64,000 nucleotides of DNA from CAVTWH01 sp963794685 (GTDB lineage: Bacteria; Actinomycetota; Actinomycetes; Mycobacteriales; Micromonosporaceae), in the NCBI GenBank assembly GCA_963794685.1, contig CAWCFK010000004.1, positions 124,001-188,000 on the forward strand, in the 5' to 3' direction. Both the position numbers and the translations under genes were made by a program. This document shows, piece after piece, positions 18,296-27,283 of this stretch. The notes beneath the pieces were generated by a model. That model searched no databases. It was not told the DNA's origin and saw nothing but the letters and a program-made list of their open reading frames with translations. Every line of letters begins with the position of its first letter. Position 1 is the stretch's first letter.

Positions 18296-18580
18296 TCAGG
18301 CGTCGCCTCGGGCAACCAGTTGGCCGTCGACGTAGGCGTAGACCGGCTGCGGACGGAACCCGGCGAACAGCCAGGCACGGTGCTTATCGATCCGGACGGT
18401 GTGCCGTTCCTGCACGCCGACCGGGAACTCATAGGTCTTCACCAGCTTGACCGAGAACATCCGGAAGTCGCCGACCACCTTCGCGCCGTCGACGGTGATG
18501 GACAGCCCGCCCCACATCTTGCTGAACGAGAACTCCACCTGATGCCGTTCGACCTGACCGACCTCGAATGCAAGCTTCAT
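18296..18580 (-). CDS. Small conserved-looking beta-rich protein
   Basis: 94 residues, MKLAFEVGQVERHQVEFSF at the start and RPQPVYAYVDGQLVARGDA at the end. Alternating hydrophobic and charged residues predict a small beta-sandwich, with no signal peptide or helix. The repeated pattern VDG-x-V near 32 and 86 recalls FAIM-like or similar beta domains; this is a weak guess. Start ATG lacks a clear ribosome site. Confidence 0.55.
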   Translation of the reverse strand: MKLAFEVGQVERHQVEFSFSKMWGGLSITVDGAKVVGDFRMFSVKLVKTYEFPVGVQERHTVRIDKHRAWLFAGFRPQPVYAYVDGQLVARGDA

Positions 18581-18626
18581 GCCGGCCCGGTACCCACCGG
18601 GCGGCGCAGCCCAAACCCGGGGAGGG

Positions 18627-19358
18627 TCAGCGACCGCCGGCGACTCGCAGGATAGTACCGGTGGTATAGGACGCGGCGGGGCTGAGCAGCCAGGCGATTG
18701 CCTCGGCGATCTCGTCCGGCTCGCCGGCCCGGCCCAGCGGGATGCCCGGCCCGACCCGCTCCGCCCGGCCCGGGTCGCCGGAGCTGGCGTGGATCTCGGT
18801 GCGGATCACGCCGGGCGCCACCGCGTTGACCCGGATGCCTTGCGGGGCAAGCTCTTTGGCCAGGCCGACGGTGAGCGTGTCGACGGCGCCCTTGCTGGCG
18901 GCGTAGTGCACGTACTCGCCGGGCGCGCCGAGTGTGGCAGCGGCCGAGGAGATGTTCACGATCGCGCCGCCGCTGCTGAACCGGCGGGCGGCGGCGCGGG
19001 CGCAGAGCAGCGCGCCGAGCACGTTCACCTCGAGTACCCGACGCAGGTCGTCCAGGGTTGCGTCGGCCAGCGGGCCGAGGGGTGCGGTCACCCCGGCGTT
19101 GTTGACCAGGCCGGTGGGTTGGCCGAAGCGCTGCTGCGCCGCGTCGAACAGCGCGTCGACGGCGGCCTCGTCCCGGGTGTCCACAGCCACCGCGAGACCC
19201 TGCGCTCCGGCGGCCGCCACCTGGTCGGTGACCGCGCGGGCGGCGGCGGCATCCTGGCGGTACCCGACAACAACGTGGTGACCCTGGCTCGCCAGCAGCA
19301 GGGCGGTAGCCGCGCCGATGCCTCGACTACCCCCGGTAATGATCGTGACCGACTGCAT
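18627..19358 (-). CDS. SDR-family NAD(P)-dependent oxidoreductase
   Basis: 243 residues with all classical SDR marks: cofactor loop TGGSRGIGAAT near residue 8, NNAG near 90, catalytic Ser in NISSAA (about 141) and YAASK (about 155). The closing IRVNAVAPGVIRTE and GEPDEIAEAIAWLLS are typical of FabG-like 3-ketoacyl or sugar dehydrogenases. The ATG is six bases after TACGCT (minus strand), indicating leaderless expression. The substrate is not readable from sequence. Confidence 0.9.
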   Translation of the reverse strand: MQSVTIITGGSRGIGAATALLLASQGHHVVVGYRQDAAAARAVTDQVAAAGAQGLAVAVDTRDEAAVDALFDAAQQRFGQPTGLVNNAGVTAPLGPLADATLDDLRRVLEVNVLGALLCARAAARRFSSGGAIVNISSAAATLGAPGEYVHYAASKGAVDTLTVGLAKELAPQGIRVNAVAPGVIRTEIHASSGDPGRAERVGPGIPLGRAGEPDEIAEAIAWLLSPAASYTTGTILRVAGGR

Positions 19359-19646
19359 CGTCGGAGCGTAGCGCCGGTTCCCGAGCCCGCGGAGCGATAG
19401 GTGCCGGGCGTCACGCCGCCGGTTGCACTGGCCGGACCGTCGCGGGGGCCGGCGGGCGGGGTGACTGTCCGATGTGGACCTAGGACCGGCGGTGATTCCT
19501 GGGCGAATCCTGTGCCTGATGCGAACCGGCCGGTAGCGGGGCCTGGACCGGGTATCCGGGCTGCCATAGACTCGGGCGACTCGCCACGGCCTCTCGTGAC
19601 GCAGTGCCTGCATCCTGCTACGCCAACGGTTTCCGGAGCGTTGCCG

Positions 19647-21035
19647 ATGACCGGCAGACTGATCCGCCTGGTGCTCCAGTCGCGGCGTCGGCTGGTCCGC
19701 GACGCCCTGAGCGCGTACTTCGACAACCTGCCCGAGTTCGACGTGGTCGGACACGCGGCCGGACTGTCCGCGCTACCCGAGTTGTGTGCGCTGCGCCGGC
19801 CGGACATCGCGGTCGCCGAGGTGGGCCGGCTCACCCTGGACGCGGTGGAGCGGCTGCGCGACCTGCACCACGCGGTACCGGGCACCGAACTGGTGCTCTC
19901 CTATGCGGCGGCCTCCCCGTCGGTGCTGGCCGCCGCGGCAGCCGCCGGGGTCAGCGCGCTGGTACCCACCTCGCGCGGCCTGGACGTGCTGCTGCGCGCC
20001 GTCCGCCGGCACGCCACGCCGGCCCGCCGGCACCCGGACGGCACTGCGCTGACCGACCGGGAGGTGCAGGTCGCCTCGCTGCTGGGGGCCGGGCACAATG
20101 TGCCGCAGATGGCCGACCGGATGGGCATCTCCGCGCGCACCGTGGAGAACCACAAGCGGCACCTCTACACCAAGCTGGGGGTCGGCAACTCCAGTCACGC
20201 GGTGGCCCGCGCCACCGCGCTGGGCCTGATCGAGCCGGACGGCAGCCCGCGCCCGTCCGGGGGTGATCCCGGCCGCGCGACGCTGGTCGTCGTGCACGGT
20301 CGGCCCGGCCCGTGCCTGGACGCGGTGGCCCGCGGTGTACTGGGCGTGGGCCTCCCGCTGCTGCTCTCCACCGCCGCCGCGACGGCCACTGCCGACGCCG
20401 CCAGCGACACGGCCGACCCGGCGACGCCGAGCGAGACCGCGACCGCCGACCCGGCCGAGGCTGCCCGTCCTGCCGTCGACTTCCGGCGCGACCACTGGCT
20501 GCGCTGGCAGCGCGGGCCGATGGCGGTGGTGCTGGTCGACCCCGGCCCGACGGACTGGGCGATCCCGTTCTCGTTGCCGGCGCCGCTGATCGTCGTGCAC
20601 GGCACCGGTCCGGATCTGGCTGACGTGGCGGCAGCGTTGATGCACGGCGCGCAGGCGCTGGTACGCGGCGCGGAGGCGCGCGACGACATCGTGGCGCTGC
20701 TGCCGCTGCTGCGGTTGGGGTACTTCGCGATGGACAGCGCGCACATCACCGAACTCGCGGACTGGTTGACCGCGAAGGTCGCCGACCGCTCCAGCGGGGT
20801 GCCGGTGCTGACCGCGCGGGAGCGGGACATCCTCGCCTCCATCGCCCGGGGCGACACGGTACGGCAGACGGCCAGGTCACTGGGGATCGCCGAAAAGACG
20901 GTGGAGAGCCTGCAGGCCCGGCTGCTGCTCAAGTTCGGGGCCCGTAACCGGTCGGAGGCGCTCACCATGGGTTACCGCCTCGGACTGGTCAGCCCATCCG
21001 ATGCCGCCGGTGACCGGGTTGTCGCACACGGTTAG
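19647..21035 (+). CDS. Regulator with two LuxR-type HTH domains and a degenerate receiver
   Basis: 462 residues. It starts MTGRLIRLVLQSRRRLVRD at an ATG with a CGGAGCG site. The first 110 residues follow a response-regulator layout, but the usual acceptor Asp is Glu (PDIAVAEVGRL), so phosphorylation is doubtful. A first LuxR HTH lies at about 134-195 (LTDREVQVASLLGAG, ISARTVENHKRHLYTKLGV). After an Ala/Thr-rich linker a second, receiver-like segment leads to another LuxR HTH at about 388-448 (LTARERDILASIARG, IAEKTVESLQARLLLKFGA). The protein looks like two NarL-type regulators fused, perhaps binding two half-sites. A 290-bp leader separates it from the SDR gene. Confidence 0.82.
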   Translation: MTGRLIRLVLQSRRRLVRDALSAYFDNLPEFDVVGHAAGLSALPELCALRRPDIAVAEVGRLTLDAVERLRDLHHAVPGTELVLSYAAASPSVLAAAAAAGVSALVPTSRGLDVLLRAVRRHATPARRHPDGTALTDREVQVASLLGAGHNVPQMADRMGISARTVENHKRHLYTKLGVGNSSHAVARATALGLIEPDGSPRPSGGDPGRATLVVVHGRPGPCLDAVARGVLGVGLPLLLSTAAATATADAASDTADPATPSETATADPAEAARPAVDFRRDHWLRWQRGPMAVVLVDPGPTDWAIPFSLPAPLIVVHGTGPDLADVAAALMHGAQALVRGAEARDDIVALLPLLRLGYFAMDSAHITELADWLTAKVADRSSGVPVLTARERDILASIARGDTVRQTARSLGIAEKTVESLQARLLLKFGARNRSEALTMGYRLGLVSPSDAAGDRVVAHG

Positions 21036-21154
21036 TCCCAAGGGGATCCCTTAAGGGGCTTCCGTTCTGGCGGGATCTGCGGCGAGTCCATTGACTACCA
21101 CCAGTGTTACGTCGCGTAGTCGATGCGACCCCCCATCCCCGGAGGAGGACCCCT

Positions 21155-22678
21155 GTGGCCCCGATCAACGCGAGCAGCCGTCGAAGATCGACCTCGGCGT
21201 ACCAGTACCGCCGACCCGCGGAGCCCACCGGCGCCCGGCGCGGCCGGGCCACCCGCCGCGCGGTGCTGTTCGGCGGCACCGCTGCCGCCCTGGCCACCGC
21301 CTTCGGCGCGCTGGAACTGCTGCGGGAGCACGCGATCCTGCCCGAGCGTGAGGCCGCCGCGTCCGAACTCCCCTCGGACACCCAGTTCGACCTCGGCCAC
21401 TTCATGCCGGCTGCGGTGTCGATGGGCGGCGTGCCGGTACGGATGCCCCCGGTACACACCGTGTTCGCCACCGCCCGGCTGTCCCGCAACCCGCGCCGCG
21501 AGGACCGGGACGCGCTGGAGGACGCGCTGCGCACCGTCGAGCACACCTACCCGTGGTCGCCGGCCGGCATCTTCCTGGAGACGGCGTACGGACTGCCGTA
21601 CTTCAACCGGCTCAACCACCGGGTGGTGCAGTCCTACCTGCCGAAGCTGCGCTCCGACCCGAAGCGCTCGGTGCTGGAGGAGGCCGTGCCCGGCCCCACC
21701 GACGTGCACCCGAGCAACCCGGGGATCAGCAAGCTGCGGTTCAACAACCAGGTGAAGATCGAGCGCAACGACCTGCTGTTCACGCTGCGCGGCGACAACG
21801 CCGACATCATCGCCGACGTGCTCGCCTGGCTGGGCGGCAGCGACCGGCTGCACCACCGCCGGGTCCGCTCGCCGCGGCTGCGTGCCGGGCTGACCTTCAC
21901 CTCGAGCCGGGCGATGTTCGTCCAGGCCGGCCTGCCGCGTCAGCTCGCGGTGGCGGAGAAGCTCGACTACGCCGGCCGGATGCACCCGGATTCGCCGATG
22001 TTCATGGGCTTCGTCAGCCAGCAGGTCGAATCGAACCCGGCCGGCAACACGGTCACCTTCGCCGGCCGGCAGGGGCATCCGCTGACCACCGCGCGCAGCG
22101 GCGACTACTTCGACAACGGCGCGATCCAGCACCTCGCCCACGACATCCTCGACCTCCAGGCGTGGTACGCCGACGACGAGCCCTACACCGAGCGGGTGCA
22201 GTACATGTTCCGCTCCAACCCGATCCCGCACGAGGGCGGGACCGACCAGTTCACCGACAGTGGCGGTCCGATGATCTTCCCGGCCGCGTTCCACGGCAAC
22301 GACGACGCGGAGAAGGCCGCCCGGGGAATCAAAACCTTCGAGGGGGAGCGTCGCCTCGGCCACCTCGCCTGCCTGCACCGCTCGTCGCGGGCCGCCGACG
22401 GCACGCCGCTGCACCTGCGCGCGGACGGCCCCGGCTACGACGCCATGGACACCCCCGGCGGGGTGAAGCTGCCGAAGTTGCAGTTCTCGCTGTACGTGCC
22501 GACGGCCGAGCTGATGGCCAACATCCGCCGCGACGCGGCATCCCTGGACCTGCAGGACAAGTTCAAGGTGGACCCGGAGGACAACGGCCTGGAACGGTTC
22601 CTCACCGCGACCCGCCGACAGAACTTCCTGGTACCGCCCCGGCGGCACCGTTCCTTCCCGCTCGTCGAGAAGCACTGA
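21155..22678 (+). CDS. Tat-exported protein of unknown role (possibly Dyp-peroxidase-like)
   Basis: 507 residues. A strong GGAGGAGG site precedes the GTG. The N-terminus has a Tat-like signal: TRRAVLFGG followed by a hydrophobic stretch (residues about 28-50). The mature part is soluble, with FNNQVKIERNDLLFTLRGD, GDYFDNGAIQHLAHDILD and, near the end, RRQNFLVPPRRHRSFP. The large soluble fold with the late Arg/Phe-rich motif recalls Dyp-type peroxidases, which also use Tat export, but no proximal haem His motif could be fixed. Transcription probably starts in the 119-bp gap after the double-LuxR gene, which may regulate it. Confidence 0.7.
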   Translation: MAPINASSRRRSTSAYQYRRPAEPTGARRGRATRRAVLFGGTAAALATAFGALELLREHAILPEREAAASELPSDTQFDLGHFMPAAVSMGGVPVRMPPVHTVFATARLSRNPRREDRDALEDALRTVEHTYPWSPAGIFLETAYGLPYFNRLNHRVVQSYLPKLRSDPKRSVLEEAVPGPTDVHPSNPGISKLRFNNQVKIERNDLLFTLRGDNADIIADVLAWLGGSDRLHHRRVRSPRLRAGLTFTSSRAMFVQAGLPRQLAVAEKLDYAGRMHPDSPMFMGFVSQQVESNPAGNTVTFAGRQGHPLTTARSGDYFDNGAIQHLAHDILDLQAWYADDEPYTERVQYMFRSNPIPHEGGTDQFTDSGGPMIFPAAFHGNDDAEKAARGIKTFEGERRLGHLACLHRSSRAADGTPLHLRADGPGYDAMDTPGGVKLPKLQFSLYVPTAELMANIRRDAASLDLQDKFKVDPEDNGLERFLTATRRQNFLVPPRRHRSFPLVEKH

Positions 22679-22729
22679 CCCGCTTCGAGCAGGCACTGAG
22701 TCGAGCAAACGCTGAGCTGACCTCCCGGC

Positions 22730-22758
22730 GTGACCCGGGCCACCCAGGCCCGGGTCAC
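22730..22758. terminator. Bidirectional hairpin terminator
   Basis: GTGACCCGGGC and GCCCGGGTCAC form an 11-base perfect stem with a 7-base loop between the convergent Tat-protein and dnaE genes. Confidence 0.75.
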
Positions 22759-22766
22759 GGGGCGGG

Positions 22767-25700
22767 TCAGTTGTTCACGTTGCCCGCGCCGACCAGCGCC
22801 TTGAGGTCGGCGAGCAGCGCCGGACTCACCTCGACCGGGTGGTTGACCAGCCGGACGACGTGCTTGCCCAGGTCCACCCGGACCTCGGTGCGGCCCCGGT
22901 GCCGGGTGAGGATCTCGTTGAGCCGTTCCATCCGGTCCAGATCCACAGTGGACGCCCGCATGGTGATGGTGACCGGCCGGCCGCCGTCGGCCTGCAATTC
23001 GCCCAGCTCCAGGATTTTGATGTCGGAGACCACCACCGAGGTGGAGCCGGTGTCCCGGCGGTTCACCCGACCGCGGATGGCGAGCACCAGATCCTCGGCC
23101 AGCCGGTCGGCGAACTGCTCGTAGGTGGCCGGGAAGAACAGCACCTCGATGCCGCCGGCCAGGTCCTCGCAGGTGGCCGAGGCCCACATCTTGCCCAGCT
23201 TGGTGACCCGCTTGCTCAGGCCGACCAGCATCCCGGCGATGGTGACGTTGGCCCCGTCGGGCATCTCGTCCTCGGTGATCTGGACGATGCTGTGCTCGCA
23301 GTTGGCCTTGAGGATGCGTTCCGCGCCGGCCAGCGGGTGCGAGGAGACGTAGAGGCCGAGCATCTCGCGCTCGAAGGAGAGCCGGGTCTTGCGGTCCCAC
23401 TCCTCCTCGCGGACCTCGACGGTCAGGCCGCTCGGCTCGTCATCCTCGGCGATGTCGCCGAACAGGTCGAACTGCCCCTCGGCCTCTTTCCGCTTGATCC
23501 CGGTGACCACTTCGACCGCCTGCTCGTGGACTTCCAGCAGGCCGCGCCGGGAGTGCCCGAGCGAGTCGAAGGCGCCCGCCTTGATCAGCGACTCGATGGT
23601 CCGCTTGTTGCAGATGGCCAGCTCGCCCTTGCTCATGAAGTCACTGAAGGTGGTGTACGCCCCCTTCGCCTCACGGGCCCGGATGATCGCCGCCACGGCC
23701 GGCCCACCGACGTTGCGCACTGCGCCCAGCCCGAACCGGATCGAGCCGTTGACCGGCAGGAATTGTCCGACCGACTCGTTCACGTCGGGTACCAGCACGG
23801 TGATCCCCATCCGCCGGCACTCGGCCAGGTAGATGGCCATCTTGTCCTTGTCGTCGCCGACCGAGGTGAGCAGCGCCGCCATGTACTCGGCCGGGTAGTT
23901 GGCCTTGAGGTACGCGGTCCAGTAGGAGATCAGCCCGTAGGCGGCGGTGTGCGCCTTGTTGAAGGCGTAGTCGGCGAACGGGACGAGGATGTCCCAGAGC
24001 GTCTGGATGGCTTCGTCGGAGTACCCGTTGGCGCGCATGCCGTCGCGGAACGGGATGAACTCCTTGTCCAGTACCGCGCGGACCTTCTTGCCCATCGCCT
24101 TGCGCAGGTTGTCGGCCTTGCCGAGGCTGTACCCGGCCAGCTTCACCGCGGCCCGCTGCACCTGCTCCTGGTAGACGATCAGGCCGTAGGTGGGGCCGAG
24201 GATCTCGTCCAGCGGCTCGGCCAGCTGCGGGTGGATCGCGACGATCTCCTGCTGGCCGGTCTTGCGTAGCGCGTAGTTGGTGTGGCTGTTGGCGCCCATC
24301 GGGCCGGGCCGGTAGAGGGCGAGCGCGGCCGAGATGTCCTCGAAGGTGTCCGGGCGCATCAGCCGCAGCAGCGAGCGCATCGGGCCACCGTCGAGCTGGA
24401 AGACGCCGAGCGTGTCGCCGCGGGCCAGCAGTTCGTAGGTGGTCGGGTCGGTCAGCTCCAGGGAGAGCAGGTCGATCTCCCGGCCGGTGGTGACCGCCAC
24501 GTTCTTCACCGCGTCGGCCATGATGGTGAGGTTGCGCAACCCCAGGAAGTCCATCTTGATCAGGCCGAGGGTTTCGCAGGTGGGGTAGTCGAACTGGGTG
24601 ATGATCGCGCCGTCGTCGTCGCGGCGCATCACCGGCACATGGTCGATCAGCGGCTCGGCGGACATGATGACGCCGGCCGCGTGCACTCCGGTCTGCCGGA
24701 CCAGCCCTTCCAGGCCGCGGGCCACCTCCATCACCTTGGCCACGTCGGCCTCGGTGTCGTGCAGGGTGCGGATCTCGGCGGCCTCGCTGTAGCGCGGGTG
24801 GGTGGCGTCGAAGATGGCCGAGAGCGGGATGTCCTTGCCCATCACCGCGGCCGGCATCGCCTTGGTGATCCGGTCGCCGAGCGCGTACGGGTAGCCGAGC
24901 ACCCGGGAGGCGTCCTTGATCGCGGCCTTGGCCTTGATGGTGCCGAAGGTGGCGATCTGGGCCACCCGGTCGGAGCCGTACTTCTCGGTCACGTAGCGGA
25001 TGACGTCGGCGCGCCCACGCTCGTCGAAGTCGATGTCGATGTCGGGCATGGCGACCCGCTCGGGGTTGAGGAACCGCTCGAAGATCAGCCCGTGGGTGAT
25101 CGGGTCGAGGTCGGTGATGCCCAGCGCGTACGCCACGATGCTGCCGGCTGCCGAGCCGCGCCCGGGTCCGACCGGGATGCCGTTGCGCTTGGCCCAGCCG
25201 ATGAAGTCGGCCACCACCAGGAAGTAGGCCGGGAACCCCATCTGGATGATGACGTCGGCCTCGTATTCGGCCTGCCGCCGCCGGTCGTCGGGGATGCCGC
25301 CCGGGTACCGGCGGGCCATCCCCTCCCAGACCTCCTTGGTGAACCAGGACTGCTCGGTCTCGCCGTCGGGAGCCGGGAAGCGCGGCATCAGGTTGTGGTA
25401 GGCGAACATCCCGGTGGTGTCCACCCGCTCGGCGATCAGCCGGGTGTTCTTGCACCCCTCGGCCCACGCGTCGGAGGAGTCGATGGCGAACATCTCCTCG
25501 GCCGAGCGCACGTAGTAGCCGTTGCCGTCGAAGCGCAGCCGCTTGGTGTCGGAGATGTTGGCGTTGGTCTGCACACACAGCAGGGCGTCGTGCGCCTTCG
25601 CCTGGTGCGGGAAGGTGTAGTGCGAGTCGTTGGTGACCACCGGCCGGATTCCCAGGGTCTTGCCGATGTGCAGCAGCCCCTCGCGGACCCGGGTCTCGAT

Positions 25701-26285
25701 GTCGAGGCCGTGGTCCATGATCTCCAGGAAGTAGTTGTCCGGCCCGAAGATCTCCCGGTACTTCGCGGCCGACTCCATGGCCTCCTTCTCCTGCCCCAGT
25801 CGCAGCCGGGTCTGCACCTCGCCGGAGGGGCAGCCGGTGGTCGCCATGATCCCGGCGGAATATTCGGAGATCAGGTCGGCGTCCATCCGGGGCTTGCCGT
25901 ACTGGCCCTCGATGGAGGCGCGCGAGGTGAGCGCGAAGAGGTTGTGCAGGCCGGTGTTGTTCGCCGCCCACATCGTGGTGTGGGTGTACCGGCCACCGCC
26001 GGAGACGTCGTCGGAGCGCTGGTCGGGCCGCCCCCAGCGGACCGGGGACCGGTCGAACCGGGAGGCCGGCGCGACGTAGGCCTCGATGCCGAGGACCGGG
26101 GTGATGCCGACCGCGGTGGCCGCCTTGTAGAAGGCGTACGCGCCGTGCATGTTGCCGTGATCGGTGATCGCCACGGCCGGCATGCCCAGCCGCTGCGCCT
26201 CACCCATCATGTCGGCGATCCGGGCCGCCCCGTCCAGGATCGAGAACTCGGTGTGCACGTGTAGGTGCACGAACTGGTCAGACAT
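22767..26285 (-). CDS. dnaE: DNA polymerase III subunit alpha
   Basis: 1172 residues, full length and without frameshifts. It begins with the PHP domain (FVHLHVHTEFSILDGAARI). The catalytic palm contains MPDIDIDFDERGR near residue 413, the fingers contain GYSLGKADNLRKAMGKK, and a C-terminal OB fold follows (VTIAGMLVG). It is the replicative polymerase core working with the beta clamp and tau complex. The length and PHP start fit DnaE1, the essential form, rather than the shorter error-prone DnaE2. The ATG overlaps the stop of an upstream small gene by eight bases, so the two are co-transcribed. Confidence 0.96.
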   Translation of the reverse strand: MSDQFVHLHVHTEFSILDGAARIADMMGEAQRLGMPAVAITDHGNMHGAYAFYKAATAVGITPVLGIEAYVAPASRFDRSPVRWGRPDQRSDDVSGGGRYTHTTMWAANNTGLHNLFALTSRASIEGQYGKPRMDADLISEYSAGIMATTGCPSGEVQTRLRLGQEKEAMESAAKYREIFGPDNYFLEIMDHGLDIETRVREGLLHIGKTLGIRPVVTNDSHYTFPHQAKAHDALLCVQTNANISDTKRLRFDGNGYYVRSAEEMFAIDSSDAWAEGCKNTRLIAERVDTTGMFAYHNLMPRFPAPDGETEQSWFTKEVWEGMARRYPGGIPDDRRRQAEYEADVIIQMGFPAYFLVVADFIGWAKRNGIPVGPGRGSAAGSIVAYALGITDLDPITHGLIFERFLNPERVAMPDIDIDFDERGRADVIRYVTEKYGSDRVAQIATFGTIKAKAAIKDASRVLGYPYALGDRITKAMPAAVMGKDIPLSAIFDATHPRYSEAAEIRTLHDTEADVAKVMEVARGLEGLVRQTGVHAAGVIMSAEPLIDHVPVMRRDDDGAIITQFDYPTCETLGLIKMDFLGLRNLTIMADAVKNVAVTTGREIDLLSLELTDPTTYELLARGDTLGVFQLDGGPMRSLLRLMRPDTFEDISAALALYRPGPMGANSHTNYALRKTGQQEIVAIHPQLAEPLDEILGPTYGLIVYQEQVQRAAVKLAGYSLGKADNLRKAMGKKVRAVLDKEFIPFRDGMRANGYSDEAIQTLWDILVPFADYAFNKAHTAAYGLISYWTAYLKANYPAEYMAALLTSVGDDKDKMAIYLAECRRMGITVLVPDVNESVGQFLPVNGSIRFGLGAVRNVGGPAVAAIIRAREAKGAYTTFSDFMSKGELAICNKRTIESLIKAGAFDSLGHSRRGLLEVHEQAVEVVTGIKRKEAEGQFDLFGDIAEDDEPSGLTVEVREEEWDRKTRLSFEREMLGLYVSSHPLAGAERILKANCEHSIVQITEDEMPDGANVTIAGMLVGLSKRVTKLGKMWASATCEDLAGGIEVLFFPATYEQFADRLAEDLVLAIRGRVNRRDTGSTSVVVSDIKILELGELQADGGRPVTITMRASTVDLDRMERLNEILTRHRGRTEVRVDLGKHVVRLVNHPVEVSPALLADLKALVGAGNVNN

Positions 26286-26673
26286 GGGTGGCCGCCGTCT
26301 GCAATGCCGAGGCGAGCTGGGCCGGGTCGAGCTGGGCCGGGTCGAGCTGGGCCGGGTCGAGCTGGGCCGGGTCGAGCTGTGCGGTGCCGACCCGGGCGGC
26401 GGTCAGCGCGCGGTGTTCGCACACGGTGTTGTTCACGGCGGAGGGGGAGACGCCGAGCAGGGCGGCGAGTTCGGCGTGGGTCATCTCACCGACGGCCTCG
26501 GCGATGGCCGACCTGCGCACCTCCGCCAGCACCGCTTTCGCCTCGTCGATCAGGCGCGGCGCACTACGCGCGGCGTGCACCGGATCAAGATCGAGTATCC
26601 CCGCGACGGCCTGCGCGAGGGCGTCCACCCGGAGCTTCAACGGAGCAAGTTCAAGATCAGAATCGACAGCCAC
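26278..26673 (-). CDS. Small HTH-like protein with a QLDPA repeat, overlapping dnaE
   Basis: 131 residues. The first 60 are helical (LDLDPVHAARSAPRLIDEAKAV). Residues 55-90 look like a helix-turn-helix of sigma or LuxR type (AEAVGEMTHAELAALLGVSPSAVN). Then follows a run of QLDPA pentapeptides, four exact, before the last ten residues. The GTG is six bases after TAGGGT on the minus strand, so the pair with dnaE is probably leaderless, and its 3' end overlaps the dnaE start by eight bases. A DNA-binding role is inferred from the HTH only. Confidence 0.7.
   Translation of the reverse strand: MAVDSDLELAPLKLRVDALAQAVAGILDLDPVHAARSAPRLIDEAKAVLAEVRRSAIAEAVGEMTHAELAALLGVSPSAVNNTVCEHRALTAARVGTAQLDPAQLDPAQLDPAQLDPAQLASALQTAATHV
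26314..26373. repeat. Four perfect 15-bp tandem repeats inside a gene
   Basis: GAGCTGGGCCGGGTC is repeated four times without a mismatch, with part of a fifth copy. It encodes QLDPA in the small gene upstream of dnaE. Being in frame, copy-number changes would lengthen or shorten the protein by five residues. Confidence 0.9.
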
Positions 26674-26759
26674 GGTACCACCCTAGACTGTTGTCCAGCC
26701 TCTTCCTGAGTGCCTCTCCGGGCCAACATTCGCGGGTACTCCGATGGCATGCTCACCGG

Positions 26760-27269
26760 GTGCTGATCGTGATGGCCGGCCTGCCCGGAGCCGGAAAAAG
26801 CGCTGTGGCGCAGGACCTTGCCGGCGCACTGCCCGCCGCGTTGCTCTCCGTCGACCCGATCGAAGCGGCGCTGTGGACCGCCGGGATCGCCCGGCACCAG
26901 CCGACCGGACTGGCTGCCTACGTGGTCGCCGAGGTACTCGCCGCCGAGCAGTTGGCGGTCGGCCGGCCGGTGGTGGTGGATGCCGTCAACGACGTCGAGC
27001 CGGCCCGCGACCAGTGGCGCGGACTCGCCGCCCGGACCGGCGCCCGGCTGGTCTTCATCGAAGTGCGTTGCGGCGACGAGACCGAACATCGCCGCCGGCT
27101 GGTCGCCCGGCGCCGCGACATCCCGGGCTTCCCCGAGCCGACCTGGGAGTCGGTGCTGGCCCGCCGCGTGGGTTTCACCGACTGGTCCGACCGCCGCCTG
27201 GTCCTCGACTCGGTCAACCCCCGCGCCGCCAACCTCGCCACCGCCCTCGCGCACCTCGGCACGGGGTGA
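26760..27269 (+). CDS. P-loop kinase / AAA-type ATPase of small size
   Basis: 169 residues starting VLIVMAGLPGAGKSAVAQDL, a Walker A loop at residues 7-15. VVVDAVNDVEPARDQW near 77 supplies the acidic residue and HRRRLVARRRD near 115 the Arg-rich lid. This small layout is shared by zeta-toxin-like and other metabolite kinases (COG0645 type). GTG follows CATGCT by six bases. There is no antitoxin-like gene beside it, so a toxin role is unlikely. Substrate unknown. Confidence 0.75.
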   Translation: MLIVMAGLPGAGKSAVAQDLAGALPAALLSVDPIEAALWTAGIARHQPTGLAAYVVAEVLAAEQLAVGRPVVVDAVNDVEPARDQWRGLAARTGARLVFIEVRCGDETEHRRRLVARRRDIPGFPEPTWESVLARRVGFTDWSDRRLVLDSVNPRAANLATALAHLGTG

Positions 27270-27283
27270 GGAAGATCGCGATC

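Noticed and set aside
23671..25971. A 766-residue minus-strand frame inside dnaE
   Set aside because: Shifted shadow of dnaE, Arg/Pro/Gly-rich, no motifs.
24282..26264. A 660-residue plus-strand open frame opposite dnaE
   Set aside because: It mirrors dnaE codons on the other strand; the sequence is low-complexity Gly/Val/Asp and lacks domain features.
26760..27269. Zeta-type toxin of a toxin-antitoxin pair
   Set aside because: The P-loop kinase has no small antitoxin gene next to it; the upstream small gene is on the other strand and coupled to dnaE.
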